From NCBI RefSeq assembly GCF_000447205.1, contig NZ_AUWY01000124.1, forward strand, positions 1 through 38,473: a stretch of DNA of 38,473 nucleotides, given 5' to 3'. Under the pieces are notes generated by a model that saw nothing but the letters and a program-made list of their open reading frames with translations, had not been told where the DNA came from and did not search any database. Below, in pieces: positions 1 to 8,306 of the stretch. The DNA is from Sphingobium ummariense RL-3 (GTDB taxonomy: Bacteria; Pseudomonadota; Alphaproteobacteria; Sphingomonadales; Sphingomonadaceae). How positions within the stretch are numbered: the stretch's first letter is position 1; every line of letters begins with the position of its first letter. Position numbers and translations under genes: made by a program.

Positions 1-1
1 C

Positions 2-739
2 GCCGCCAGCGGCAAGGGCGAGCCGCAGCGCATCGCCAAGCTGTTGGCCCGCGCTGGCGTCGCGTCCCGCCGGGAGATCGAGCGCATGATCGAGGGCGGC
101 CGGATCGCGCTGAACGGCGAGGCCGTGACCACGCCCGCGACCTTGCTGCCGTCGCTTCATGGCGTCACCGTGGATGGTGTGCCCGTCAGCCAGCCGGCGC
201 CCACCCGCCTGTTCCTGTTCCACAAGCCTTCGGGCTTCCTCACCACGGAGCGTGATCCGGCGGGACGGCCGACGATATACGACCGGCTGCCGGCGGACCT
301 GCCGCGCGTGATGCCGATCGGCCGGCTCGACATGACGACCGAAGGGCTGCTGCTGCTGACCACCGACGGCGAATTCAAGCGGCAGATGGAGCTGCCTGCG
401 ACCGGCGTCCCCCGCACTTACCGTGCCCGCGCCTTCGGCGAGGTCAGCCAGGCGCAGCTGGAGGATCTGTTCGACGGGCTGGAGATAGACGGCATCCGCT
501 ACGGGCGGATCGATGCCAATCTGGAACGCCGCACCGGCCGCAACCAATGGATCGAGATGACCCTGACCGAAGGCAAGAACCGGGAGGTCCGCCGCGTGCT
601 CGAGCATCTGGGGTTGAAGGTCAACCGGCTGATCCGCACCAGCTATGGTCCCTTCCAGCTCGGCGAACTGGCCGAAGGCGCGGTCGAGGAGGTGCGGCAG
701 CATGACCTGATCGTGTTCAGGAAGGGACTGAAGGCGTGA
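2..739 (+). CDS. rluB: 23S rRNA pseudouridine synthase RluB-like (5' end outside window)
   Basis: Pseudouridine synthase of the RsuA/RluB family, expected to isomerise a uridine in helix 80 of 23S rRNA. The frame is open from the left edge, so the true start lies outside the window; TTG at 44 is inside the S4 domain and is not a credible start. The S4 RNA-binding domain is seen at the beginning (RIAKLLARAGVASRREIE). The catalytic domain has the family motif GRLDMTTEGLLLLT with the catalytic Asp, and the C-terminal half contains TEGKNREVRR, typical of RluB/RluE/RsuA. The stop codon overlaps the GTG start of rsmD (GTGA at 736-739), so the two rRNA-modification genes are translationally coupled. 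RluB is preferred over RsuA or RluE from overall resemblance, and the exact target base is an inference. Confidence 0.88.
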   Translation, partial: AASGKGEPQRIAKLLARAGVASRREIERMIEGGRIALNGEAVTTPATLLPSLHGVTVDGVPVSQPAPTRLFLFHKPSGFLTTERDPAGRPTIYDRLPADLPRVMPIGRLDMTTEGLLLLTTDGEFKRQMELPATGVPRTYRARAFGEVSQAQLEDLFDGLEIDGIRYGRIDANLERRTGRNQWIEMTLTEGKNREVRRVLEHLGLKVNRLIRTSYGPFQLGELAEGAVEEVRQHDLIVFRKGLKA

Positions 740-1275
740 GGATCATCGCCGGGCAATGGCGCGGACGTCCGCTGGTGGCGCCGAAAGGCGATGCCACCCG
801 CCCGACCGGCGATCGTACGCGGGAAACGCTGTTTTCGATGCTTCTGAGCCGCGTCGGCTCGTTCGAGGGACTCGCCGTCGGGGATTTCTTCGCAGGCTCC
901 GGCGCGCTCGGCTTCGAGGCGCTCTCGCGCGGAGCGGCAAGCTGCCTCTTCGTCGAGCAGGATCGCGCCGCGATCGACACGATCCGCGCCAATGGGGACA
1001 AGCTCGGCGTCCGTCCGGATGTTCACCAGACCAGCGTGCTCTCGCTCGGCCCCGCCGCCCAGCCGCTGGACCTGATCTTCATGGACCCGCCCTATGGGAC
1101 CGGCGCGGGAGCCGTTGCGCTCGACAAGCTATCGCGCCTCGGCTGGACCGGCCCGGCAAGCTGGATCAGCATCGAAACCGATCGACGCGAAGATGTTGCA
1201 GTCAAGGGCTTCGCGATCGACACGGTGCGCGATGTGGGCAAGGCACGCCTCACGCTGCTGCGCGCCGAAGCCTAG
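736..1275 (+). CDS. rsmD: 16S rRNA (guanine966-N2)-methyltransferase RsmD
   Basis: S-adenosylmethionine-dependent methyltransferase expected to modify G966 of 16S rRNA during 30S assembly. The 179-residue protein starts MRIIAGQWRGR, a typical RsmD N-terminus. It has the SAM-binding motif I (DFFAGSGALG, residues 50-59) and the catalytic DPPY motif (residues 117-120). The start is GTG at 736, overlapping the rluB stop; this is the usual N-terminus and no better start exists. The length matches the family. A long perfect hairpin follows the stop codon within a few bases and separates this gene from the convergent gene at 1323-1694. Confidence 0.95.
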   Translation: MRIIAGQWRGRPLVAPKGDATRPTGDRTRETLFSMLLSRVGSFEGLAVGDFFAGSGALGFEALSRGAASCLFVEQDRAAIDTIRANGDKLGVRPDVHQTSVLSLGPAAQPLDLIFMDPPYGTGAGAVALDKLSRLGWTGPASWISIETDRREDVAVKGFAIDTVRDVGKARLTLLRAEA

Positions 1276-1277
1276 AC

Positions 1278-1310
1278 GACCCGGGGAGGCGGGACGCGCC
1301 TCCCCGGGTC
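1278..1310. terminator. Bidirectional terminator-like hairpin after rsmD
   Basis: A perfect 14-bp inverted repeat (GACCCGGGGAGGCG and its complement) with a 5-base loop lies between the stop codons of two convergent genes. There is no T-run on either side, so it is a strong hairpin placed like a shared terminator rather than a classic intrinsic terminator. Confidence 0.6.
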
Positions 1311-1322
1311 ATAGTCAGGCAA

Positions 1323-1694
1323 TCAGCCGCGACGCTTGACCTTCCGCGCCTCGCTCGGATTGATGCAGCTGTCCTGCACCGTCCGGCTGCACAACGGATA
1401 GTCTTTCATTTCGGTCGGCGGCGGCGTCATATTGCCGCCCAACTGCACCGGGTTGGCGGCAGAGCCGACCGGTGCCGACGGGTCGCGCGGCACACCTGCC
1501 GGCGCGGGCTCCATACCGGCAGTGGGAGGCACGGCTCCCGTCGGTTGCCCGGCATTGGGATCGGCCTGGGGAGCAGGCGGGGTTGCGGGCTGCGCCCCCA
1601 TATCTGGTGTGGTGGGGGCCGGAGTGGTCTGAGCGATCGCTGCTCCGGCGCCGAGTGCCAGCAACGCCGCGCTGGCCAGCATCATGCATTTCAT
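1323..1694 (-). CDS. Secreted proline-rich protein of unknown function
   Basis: A 123-residue protein with a clear Sec signal peptide (MKCMMLASAALLALGAGAAIAQ, predicted cleavage near AIA-Q). About 70 residues rich in Pro, Ala, Thr and Gly follow. The C-terminal part is more ordered, with two cysteines (YPLCSRTVQDSC) that could form a disulfide in the periplasm, and a basic tail (KVKRRG). ATG at 1694 is chosen because AAAGGA lies at ribosome-binding distance and the signal peptide begins there; the open frame upstream has no signal for translation. No known domain is recognised. It is probably a periplasmic or surface protein, and no function is claimed. Confidence 0.75.
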   Translation of the reverse strand: MKCMMLASAALLALGAGAAIAQTTPAPTTPDMGAQPATPPAPQADPNAGQPTGAVPPTAGMEPAPAGVPRDPSAPVGSAANPVQLGGNMTPPPTEMKDYPLCSRTVQDSCINPSEARKVKRRG

Positions 1695-1831
1695 CGGGAC
1701 ATCCTTTCTTGTTCTCACCCCGTTCTGCCGCATGGGCGAGCGAGAAAACCTGCGGCCCGCCGCCGCCGTTCCTCGCCGCCGCGACGAACCGTTGTTCTGG
1801 CACCGCGAACGGAGGGCAAGAAAAGCCCGAC

Positions 1832-2227
1832 TCAATCGGCCGGATAGCGGGCGAACTTCGGCAGGTCGTGGATCTGCTCGATCCAGGGTGCTGATTCCGC
1901 GAACTGAACATGGATGGCCGGCGGGAACTGGGCCTGATCGTCCAGCGTCGCGGTCTGGATATCGATCATGCCCGGAAAGATCGCCGGATTTGTATAAAAC
2001 AGCCCGGTCCCGCACTTCCCGCAGAAATGCCGCGTGGCATTCTCGGACGACTGGTAGGCGACCGGTTCGCCCTGCACCTCGACCATGTCATGCGCAAACA
2101 ATGCCCAGCCCACCATCGGCGCCCCCGCGCTCCGGCGGCAATCCTCGCAATGACACAAAGCGCTATAGGCGGGTTCCCCATGTATCGAATAGCGAATGGC
2201 GCCGCATTGGCATCGACCCGTGGCCAT
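1832..2227 (-). CDS. GFA family zinc-binding protein (glutathione-dependent formaldehyde-activating enzyme-like)
   Basis: A 131-residue protein of the GFA/CENP-V fold, a Mss4-like zinc-binding family. The cysteine ligands are all visible: C6 and C8 (RCQCGAIRY), C25, C27 and C30 (CHCEDCRRSAG), and C69 and C72 (CGKCGTGLF). One founding family member catalyses S-hydroxymethylglutathione formation from formaldehyde, but most members have no established substrate, so that activity should not be assumed here. The start is ATG at 2227, preceded by a strong ribosome-binding site (AAGGAGGAAGCC). The gene is divergent from the helicase gene at 2329, with about 100 bases between them. Confidence 0.88.
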   Translation of the reverse strand: MATGRCQCGAIRYSIHGEPAYSALCHCEDCRRSAGAPMVGWALFAHDMVEVQGEPVAYQSSENATRHFCGKCGTGLFYTNPAIFPGMIDIQTATLDDQAQFPPAIHVQFAESAPWIEQIHDLPKFARYPAD

Positions 2228-2328
2228 GGCTTCCTCCTTGCATGATTCGCCTTTTGTTCTCATAGAGTGGAGCGAACCGCAAGCGCCTTGCCCTTGCTCC
2301 CCCGTCACCCCATCCCTAGTTGAAGTCC

Positions 2329-4605
2329 ATGACCCTGCCCACACCTTCGCCCGACGATCCGCCCTATCTGCGCGGTCTCAATCCGCCGCAGCGGGAAGCG
2401 GTGCTGACGACCGAAGGCCCGGTGCTGGTGCTGGCCGGCGCGGGCACGGGCAAGACGGCAGCGCTCACGGCCCGGCTGGCCCATCTGATCGCGACCCGCC
2501 GGGCATGGCCGTCGGAAATCCTGGCAGTCACCTTCACCAACAAGGCCGCGCGCGAGATGCGCGAGCGCGTCGGCCGGATGATCGGCGACGCGGTGGAGGG
2601 AATGCCCTGGCTCGGCACCTTCCACGCCATCGCCGCCAAGATGCTTCGCCGCCATGCGGAGCTTGTCGGCCTCCAGTCCAATTTCACGATCCTCGACACC
2701 GACGACCAGCTGCGCCTGATGAAGCAGCTCATCCAGGCCGAGGGCATCGACGAGAAGCGCTGGCCCGCCCGCCAGCTCGGCGGCGTGATCGACCAGTGGA
2801 AGAACAAGGGGCTGACGCCGGAGGAGATCGGCGCGGGCGAGAGCGAGGGATATGCGAACGGCAAGGGGCAGAAGCTCTATGCCGCCTACCAGGCCCGACT
2901 GCGCGAAGTGAATGCCTGTGATTTCGGAGACTTGCTCCTGCATGTTCTGACCATATTGAAGCGGCACAGGGACGTGCTGGAACAGTATCAGCAGCGCTTC
3001 AAATATATCATGGTGGACGAATATCAGGACACCAATAGCAGCCAGTATCTCTGGCTCCGGCTGCTCGCGCAGCAGCGCAAGAACATCTGCTGCGTCGGCG
3101 ACGACGACCAGTCCATCTATAGCTGGCGCGGCGCGGAGGTGGCGAACATCCTGCGCTTCGAAAAGGATTTCCCCGGCGCCAGGATCGTGCGGCTGGAACA
3201 GAATTACCGCTCCACCCCCCATATCCTGGGCGCCGCGTCCGGGGTGATCGCGGAGAACGGCAACCGCCTGGGCAAGACGCTCTGGACCGACATCGACGTG
3301 GGCGAGAAGGTGCGCGTCATCGGCGTGTGGGATGGGCCGGAGGAGGCACGCCGCGTCGGCGAGGAGATCGAGGCGATCGAGCGCGGCGGCGGATCGCTGG
3401 ACGAGGTCGCGATCCTGGTTCGCGCCCAGCACCAGACCCGAGAGTTCGAGGACCGCTTCATCCAGATCGGCCTGCCCTACCGCATCGTCGGCGGCTTCCG
3501 CTTCTACGAGCGCGCGGAAATCCGCGATGCGCTCGCCTATCTGCGGCTCGTCAACCAGCCCTCCGACGACCTCGCCTTCGAACGGATCGTCAACGTGCCC
3601 AAGCGGGGCCTGGGCGACAAGGCGGTGGAAAAGCTGCACCGCCTCGCCCGCGCGGAGGGCGTGCCGCTGACGCTGGCGGCGGCGCGCATCCTCGACACCG
3701 ACGAGCTGACGCCGCAGGCGCGCCGGGCGCTGGGCGCCTTCATCGGCGATCTCGCCCGCTGGCGCGACCGCGCAGCGCAGCTGCCCCATGCCGAACTCGC
3801 GCGGCAGATTCTGGACGAGAGCGGCTATACCGCGACGCTCCAGGCCGAGCGCACCGCGGAGAGTGCGGGCCGCCTGGAGAACCTGTCCGAGCTGGCGCGC
3901 GCGATGGAGGAATATGAGACGCTGGGCGCCTTCCTCGAACATGTCAGCCTGGTCATGGACAATGAGGCGCAGCAGGACGAGCGCAAGGTCACGATCATGA
4001 CCATCCACGCCGCCAAGGGGCTGGAGTTCGACACTGTCTTCCTCGCTGGCTGGGAGGAAGGGCTCTTCCCCTCGCAGCGGGCGCTGGACGAAGGCGGGCT
4101 CAACAGCCTGGAGGAGGAACGCCGGCTCGCCTATGTCGCGATCACCCGAGCGCGCAAACGCTGCATCATCCTGCACGCCGCCAACCGCCGCATCTACGGC
4201 CAGTGGACCAGTTCCATCCCCTCGCGCTTCGTCGGCGAGCTGCCGGGCGAGCATGTGGAGGCGGAAAGCAGCATGGCGGGCGGCGCCTCGCTCTGGCGCG
4301 CCAACTGGTCGGAACGGGCCGATCCCTTCGCCGATGTCGCGCGCGGCACCGGCCGCGGGCCTGGCTGGCAGCGTGCGCAATCGTCGGGCCAGTTCAGCCG
4401 CGAACCCGTGCGTATCGTCGAAGCGCGCGCCTCTGCCGTGTCGCTCGGCAACAAGGGCCGCAGCGACATGGCCGTGGGCCTGCGCGTCTTCCACCAAAAG
4501 TTCGGCTACGGCACCGTCGCGGAGATCGAGGGCAACAAGCTGGAAATCGATTTCGAGACGGCCGGGCGCAAGCGGGTGATGGACAGCTTCGTCTCACCCG
4601 CCTGA
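2329..4605 (+). CDS. uvrD: ATP-dependent DNA helicase, UvrD/PcrA family
   Basis: Superfamily 1A 3'-5' DNA helicase of about 758 residues, expected to act in nucleotide excision repair, mismatch repair or removal of RecA filaments. Motifs seen in order are Q motif (LNPPQREAV), Walker A (AGAGTGKT, residues about 36-43), motif Ia (VTFTNKAAREM), Walker B (MVDEYQDTN, acidic pair near residues 230-231), motif III (GDDDQSIYSWRGA), motif IV (LEQNYRS), motif V (TIHAAKGLEFD) and motif VI (VAITRARKR). The C-terminal FHQKFGYGTV segment matches the Tudor-like tail of PcrA/UvrD that contacts RNA polymerase. ATG at 2329 is preferred; TTG at 2320 in the same frame is possible, and neither has a clear ribosome-binding site. 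The gene is convergent with tRNA-His. Confidence 0.93.
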   Translation: MTLPTPSPDDPPYLRGLNPPQREAVLTTEGPVLVLAGAGTGKTAALTARLAHLIATRRAWPSEILAVTFTNKAAREMRERVGRMIGDAVEGMPWLGTFHAIAAKMLRRHAELVGLQSNFTILDTDDQLRLMKQLIQAEGIDEKRWPARQLGGVIDQWKNKGLTPEEIGAGESEGYANGKGQKLYAAYQARLREVNACDFGDLLLHVLTILKRHRDVLEQYQQRFKYIMVDEYQDTNSSQYLWLRLLAQQRKNICCVGDDDQSIYSWRGAEVANILRFEKDFPGARIVRLEQNYRSTPHILGAASGVIAENGNRLGKTLWTDIDVGEKVRVIGVWDGPEEARRVGEEIEAIERGGGSLDEVAILVRAQHQTREFEDRFIQIGLPYRIVGGFRFYERAEIRDALAYLRLVNQPSDDLAFERIVNVPKRGLGDKAVEKLHRLARAEGVPLTLAAARILDTDELTPQARRALGAFIGDLARWRDRAAQLPHAELARQILDESGYTATLQAERTAESAGRLENLSELARAMEEYETLGAFLEHVSLVMDNEAQQDERKVTIMTIHAAKGLEFDTVFLAGWEEGLFPSQRALDEGGLNSLEEERRLAYVAITRARKRCIILHAANRRIYGQWTSSIPSRFVGELPGEHVEAESSMAGGASLWRANWSERADPFADVARGTGRGPGWQRAQSSGQFSREPVRIVEARASAVSLGNKGRSDMAVGLRVFHQKFGYGTVAEIEGNKLEIDFETAGRKRVMDSFVSPA

Positions 4606-4634
4606 CCATGCAAAAACAGCGCTTTGGGAAGAAA

Positions 4635-4712
4635 TGGGGCGACCGATGGGATCCGAACCCACGACCTCTGGTACCACAAACCAGCGCTCTAACCGACTGA
4701 GCTACGATCGCC
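4635..4712 (-). tRNA. tRNA-His (anticodon GTG)
   Basis: On the minus strand the 7-bp acceptor stem GCGATCG pairs with CGGTCGC, with one G-U pair. The anticodon stem CTGGT/ACCAG closes the loop TTGTGGT, giving anticodon GTG for histidine codons. The T arm carries TTCGGAT, and CCA is encoded in the DNA at 4635-4637. The base before the acceptor stem (4712) is G and faces discriminator C. This G(-1):C73 pair is the identity element of histidine tRNA and supports the assignment independently of the anticodon. Position 4712 is included as G(-1). Confidence 0.96.
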
Positions 4713-4742
4713 ACAGGGCCGTTTGGCCCGTAAGAGAAGGGG

Positions 4743-4771
4743 CACATATGCGCCCGATCCGGCCGCGTCAA
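4743..4771 (-). promoter_or_regulatory. Candidate sigma-70 promoter of tRNA-His
   Basis: On the minus strand TTGACG (4766-4771) is followed after 17 bases by TATGTG (4743-4748). This would start transcription about 20-25 bases before the tRNA. The -35 box is strong and the -10 box is moderate. Confidence 0.45.
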
Positions 4772-4835
4772 GCCGCCTTTCTCGGTCCTCGGGCGAAAGC
4801 CGGAACTCTCTTCGCCCTGACCGGCGGGTCAAATA

Positions 4836-4871
4836 GAAAGGGGACGGAAGCGCTCGCCTCCATCCCCTTTC
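4836..4871. terminator. Terminator-like inverted repeat downstream of hupB
   Basis: GAAAGGGGA (4836-4844) and its exact complement (4863-4871) form a 9-bp stem with an 18-base loop. Read on the minus strand the stem is followed by TATTTG, a weak T-rich tail. It could end hupB transcription before the tRNA promoter. A second GC-rich hairpin (4968-4987) lies nearer the hupB stop but has no T-run. Confidence 0.4.
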
Positions 4872-4999
4872 ACCTTCGGCATTCCTGCGCGGCATGGCCG
4901 CATCGGCCTGTTGCTGCGCTACTCTCCTAAACCTTTCGGCCGCGACGCCGGACATTCGAGGAGCCAGGCGTCCCCCAAGGGGTACGCCCCTGCTCGCTC

Positions 5000-5272
5000 T
5001 TAGTTGACCGAGTCCTTCAGACCCTTGCCGGCCTTGAACTTGGGCTGGCTGGACGCCTTGATGGTCATGGTCTCGCCGGTGCGCGGATTACGGCCGGTCG
5101 AAGCCTTGCGCTGAGAAACGGAGAAAGTGCCGAAGCCTACGAGGCGCACTTCGTCGCCCTTTTTCAGCGCGCCGGTGATCGCGTCGAAAACGCCCTCTAC
5201 CGCCTTGGTTGCGTCGCTCTTGCTGAGGCCGCTGCTTTCGGCAACCGCGCTGATCAGATCCTGCTTGTTCAT
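5000..5272 (-). CDS. hupB: DNA-binding protein HU
   Basis: A 90-residue histone-like protein that binds and bends DNA as a dimer and compacts the nucleoid. It has the standard HU length and layout: N-terminal helices (MNKQDLISAVAESSGLSK), the beta segment VGFGTF, and the DNA-binding arm with the family signature GRNPRTGETMTI. The C-terminus KFKAGKGLKDSVN is typical. It lies 180 bases downstream of lon on the same strand, an arrangement common in proteobacteria, and has its own candidate promoter in that gap. The name hupB follows usual practice; HU-alpha and HU-beta cannot be distinguished here. Confidence 0.96.
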   Translation of the reverse strand: MNKQDLISAVAESSGLSKSDATKAVEGVFDAITGALKKGDEVRLVGFGTFSVSQRKASTGRNPRTGETMTIKASSQPKFKAGKGLKDSVN

Positions 5273-5328
5273 GCCTTGGGAACCCCCTTTTAGCTATATG
5301 ATGACTAGGAATCGCGGCTAGGCGGGCC

Positions 5329-5357
5329 AATAAGGCGCAGCTTCCCAGCGCTGTCAA
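5329..5357 (-). promoter_or_regulatory. Candidate sigma-70 promoter of hupB
   Basis: On the minus strand a perfect TTGACA (5352-5357) is followed after 17 bases by CTTATT (5329-5334). The start site would lie about 50 bases before the hupB ATG. The -35 box is ideal and the -10 box is weak, as is common in this group. Confidence 0.5.
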
Positions 5358-5428
5358 AGGGAAAGCGACGAAGTCCCCGTTACAATCGGGATTAAGCCGC
5401 AAAATCTGCGAAATCACCGGGAAATAGG

Positions 5429-5450
5429 GGCCGTTCGCCGCTTGACGGCC
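5429..5450 (-). terminator. Weak terminator-like hairpin after lon
   Basis: GGCCGT and ACGGCC form a 6-bp stem with a 10-base loop directly after the lon stop codon. On the minus strand it is followed by CCTATTTCC. It may only attenuate read-through into hupB. Confidence 0.3.
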
Positions 5451-5452
5451 GC

Positions 5453-7849
5453 TCAGTGCCGCAATGTGGCGTCGCCGTCCCGCCCGGGCGCCGGATTCGG
5501 CTGGGCGGCCAGATCGTCTTCCTCCGTCCAGGCGATCGCTTCCGGCGTACCGGCCAGGGCACGCGCCAGCACCTCGTCGACATGGGCCACGGGCACGATC
5601 TCAAGTCCTTCGCGGATGTTGGCGGGAATCTCGGCCAGGTCCTTCTCGTTCTCGGCCGGGATCAGCACGGTCTTGATGCCGCCGCGCAATGCCGCCAGCA
5701 GTTTCTCCTTGAGGCCGCCGATCGGCAGCACCCGTCCGCGCAGCGTCACCTCGCCGGTCATCGCGATGTCCTTGCGGACCGGGATGCCGGTCAGCGTGCT
5801 GACGATGCTCGTCACCATGCCGATGCCGGCAGACGGCCCGTCCTTGGGCACCGCGCCTTCGGGCAGGTGGATATGGATGTCCTTACGGTTGAACAGGCTG
5901 GGCTTGATGCCGTATCCCGGCGAGCGCGCCTTCACATAGGAGAAGGCCGCCTGCACGGACTCGGTCATCACCTCGCCCAGCTTGCCGGTGGTCCTGATGG
6001 CGCCCTTGCCGGGCACCGTGACCGCCTCGATCGTCAGCAGCTCGCCGCCGACCTCGGTCCAGGCAAGGCCCGTGACGGCGCCGATCTGATTCTCCTCTTC
6101 GCCCACGCCATGGCGGAACTTCCGCACGCCGGCATAGTCCGCCAGATTTTCCGGCGTGATGGTCACCTTGTCATAGGCGCCTTCCAGGATCTTGCGCAGC
6201 GCCTTGCGCGCGAGGCGCGCCACCTCACGCTCCAGGGTGCGGACGCCGGCCTCGCGCGTGTAATAGCGGATGAGGTCGCGGATGGCCGTTTCGGTCACCT
6301 CGAACTCGCCTTCCTTCAGGCCGTGGGCGTCGATCTGCTTGGGCACCAGATGGCGCTGGGCGATCTCCACCTTCTCGTCCTCGGTATAGCCCTCCAGCCG
6401 GATGATCTCCATGCGATCCAGCAGCGGCTGCGGCAGGTTCAGCGAGTTGGCGGTCGTCACGAACATGACATCCGACAGGTCGACATCGATCTCCAGATAA
6501 TGGTCCTGGAACTTGCTGTTCTGCTCCGGGTCCAGCACCTCCAGCAGGGCGGAGGCAGGATCGCCACGGAAGTCCTGGCCCAGCTTGTCGATCTCGTCCA
6601 GCAGGAACAGCGGGTTCATCGTCCCCGCCTTCTTGAGGTTGGTGACGATCTTGCCCGGCAGCGACCCGATATAGGTCCGGCGATGGCCGCGGATCTCCGC
6701 CTCGTCGCGCACGCCGCCCAGCGACTGGCGCACGAACTCGCGTCCGGTCGCCTTCGCGATGCTGCGGCCGAGAGAGGTCTTGCCCACGCCCGGCGGGCCG
6801 ACGAGACACAGGATCGGCCCCTTCAGCTTGTTGGTGCGCGCCTGCACGGCCAGATATTCGATGATCCGGTCCTTGACCTTCTCCAGCGCGAAATGATCCT
6901 CGTCCAGGATCGCCTGCGCCTTCTTGAGGTCGGTCTTGACCTTGCCCTTCTTGCCCCAGGGGAGCCCCAGCAGCACGTCGAGATAATTGCGCACCACCGT
7001 CGCTTCGGCCGACATGGGCTGCATGGCCTTCAGCTTCTTCAGCTCGGCCGTGGCCTTGGCGCGCGCTTCCTTGCTCAGCTTGGCCTTGGCGATCTTTTCG
7101 GTGAGTTCGGCGAGTTCGTCACCCTCTTCGCCCTCGCCATTGCCCAGCTCGCGCTGGATCGCCTTCAGTTGTTCGTTCAGATAATATTCGCGCTGGGTCT
7201 TCTCCATCTGGCGCTTCACGCGCCCGCGGATCTTCTTCTCGACCTGCAGAACGCCCAGTTCGCCCTCCATGAAGGCGAAGACCATCTCCAGCCGCTTGAC
7301 CGGATCGGCCTCGACCAGCAGCGATTGCTTGTCGGCGACCTTGACGTTGATGTTCGCGGCGACCGCGTCGGCCAGGCGCCCGGCGTCCTCAATCTCGCGC
7401 AGTTGCACCGGCGTCTCCGCCGGCAGCTTCTTGTTGAGCTTGGCGTAATTCTCGAACTGCTCGGCAACCGACCGCATCAGCGCCGCAGCCTCCGGTCCCT
7501 CCGCCTCGGCTTCCTCCACGGACACGACTTCGGCGGTCAGATGGCCCTCGGCGGCAAGAATATCGACCAGCTGGGCGCGATGCTTGCCTTCCACCAGCAC
7601 GCGGACCGTGCCGTCGGGCAGCTTCAGCAGTTGAAGCACCACGGCGACGACGCCGGTGTCGTACAGCGCATCGCGGCCCGGATCGTCCTCGGCGGGGTCG
7701 AGCTGGGACACCAGGAAGATTTCCTTGCTGCCCTCCATCGCCGCCTCGAGCGCCGAGACGCTCTTGTCGCGACCGACGAACAACGGAACGATCATCTGCG
7801 GGAAGACGACGATGTCACGCAGCGGCAAAAGAGGATATTGCGTAGTCAT
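5453..7849 (-). CDS. lon: ATP-dependent protease La (Lon)
   Basis: Cytoplasmic AAA+ serine protease that degrades misfolded and regulatory proteins. It has 798 residues, the usual length. An N-terminal substrate-recognition domain ([13 protein letters not shown]) is followed by a coiled linker and the ATPase domain with Walker A (GPPGVGKT, 351-358) and Walker B (LFLLDEID, 414-421). The protease domain has the Ser-Lys dyad: Ser673 in KDGPSAGIG and Lys716 in [10 protein letters not shown], spaced 43 residues apart as in E. coli Lon. ATG at 7849 has GGAGTG at ribosome-binding distance. A GC-rich hairpin (7860-7877) lies just upstream of that site on the mRNA. No clear heat-shock promoter was recognised in the 133 bases upstream. 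Confidence 0.97.
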   Translation of the reverse strand: MTTQYPLLPLRDIVVFPQMIVPLFVGRDKSVSALEAAMEGSKEIFLVSQLDPAEDDPGRDALYDTGVVAVVLQLLKLPDGTVRVLVEGKHRAQLVDILAAEGHLTAEVVSVEEAEAEGPEAAALMRSVAEQFENYAKLNKKLPAETPVQLREIEDAGRLADAVAANINVKVADKQSLLVEADPVKRLEMVFAFMEGELGVLQVEKKIRGRVKRQMEKTQREYYLNEQLKAIQRELGNGEGEEGDELAELTEKIAKAKLSKEARAKATAELKKLKAMQPMSAEATVVRNYLDVLLGLPWGKKGKVKTDLKKAQAILDEDHFALEKVKDRIIEYLAVQARTNKLKGPILCLVGPPGVGKTSLGRSIAKATGREFVRQSLGGVRDEAEIRGHRRTYIGSLPGKIVTNLKKAGTMNPLFLLDEIDKLGQDFRGDPASALLEVLDPEQNSKFQDHYLEIDVDLSDVMFVTTANSLNLPQPLLDRMEIIRLEGYTEDEKVEIAQRHLVPKQIDAHGLKEGEFEVTETAIRDLIRYYTREAGVRTLEREVARLARKALRKILEGAYDKVTITPENLADYAGVRKFRHGVGEEENQIGAVTGLAWTEVGGELLTIEAVTVPGKGAIRTTGKLGEVMTESVQAAFSYVKARSPGYGIKPSLFNRKDIHIHLPEGAVPKDGPSAGIGMVTSIVSTLTGIPVRKDIAMTGEVTLRGRVLPIGGLKEKLLAALRGGIKTVLIPAENEKDLAEIPANIREGLEIVPVAHVDEVLARALAGTPEAIAWTEEDDLAAQPNPAPGRDGDATLRH

Positions 7850-7982
7850 TCACACTCCGGGGCCGCATCCGCGGCCCTAAACTCAGGTTAGCCGTCTTTA
7901 TGGTGACGACCGTCCAGCCGATCAATCGCACCGTCATAATATCGCAACGATGAACGGCGGCTTATCCGCCACATGGTCCGTT

Positions 7983-8306
7983 TCAGAAAGGCAGCTTGAA
8001 ACCGGGGGGCAGCGGCAGGCCGCTGGTCATCTTGGCCATTTCGGCGGAGCTGGTCTCGTCAGCCTTTTTGCGCGCGTCGTTGAAGGCGGCCGTGATCAAA
8101 TCCTCCAGCATCTGCTTCTCCGAAGGCGCGAGCAGACTTTCGTCGATCTGGACCCCCAGGATGCGCCCCTTTGCGGAGGCACGGACCTTCACCAGGCCGC
8201 CGCCAGCGGCGCCCTCCACCTCGATCTTATCGAGATTCTCCTGCGCCCGCTGCAGTTCCTCCTGCACGCGATTCGCCATGCCGAGTATTTCGTTCAGGTC
8301 CTTCAT
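7983..8306 (-). CDS. ybaB: YbaB/EbfC family nucleoid-associated protein
   Basis: A 107-residue DNA-binding protein of the YbaB/EbfC family, which forms dimers shaped like tweezers and coats DNA. The family pattern is visible: an N-terminal helix (MKDLNEILGMANRVQEELQ), a beta segment with GGGLVKVRASAKGRILGVQID, a helix containing LEDLITAAFNDA, and a Met/Gly/Pro-rich tail (TSGLPLPPGFKLPF). ATG at 8306 is chosen because its ATGA overlaps the dnaX stop codon (8303-8306) and because the family begins with this Met. Coupling of dnaX and ybaB is widely conserved (dnaX-ybaB-recR in many bacteria), although recR is not next here. Confidence 0.94.
   Translation of the reverse strand: MKDLNEILGMANRVQEELQRAQENLDKIEVEGAAGGGLVKVRASAKGRILGVQIDESLLAPSEKQMLEDLITAAFNDARKKADETSSAEMAKMTSGLPLPPGFKLPF

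Noticed and set aside
2305..4497. Long open frame antisense to the helicase gene.
   Set aside because: It is rich in residues typical of antisense reading of high-GC genes, has no recognisable domain, and the sense strand encodes a complete helicase.
4772..4955. A small gene between tRNA-His and hupB.
   Set aside because: Short frames exist on both strands but none has a ribosome-binding site or known similarity; the interval holds only hairpins and the tRNA promoter candidate.
5456..7891. Long open frame antisense to lon.
   Set aside because: Sense-strand Lon is complete with all motifs; the antisense translation has no family resemblance and arises from codon bias.
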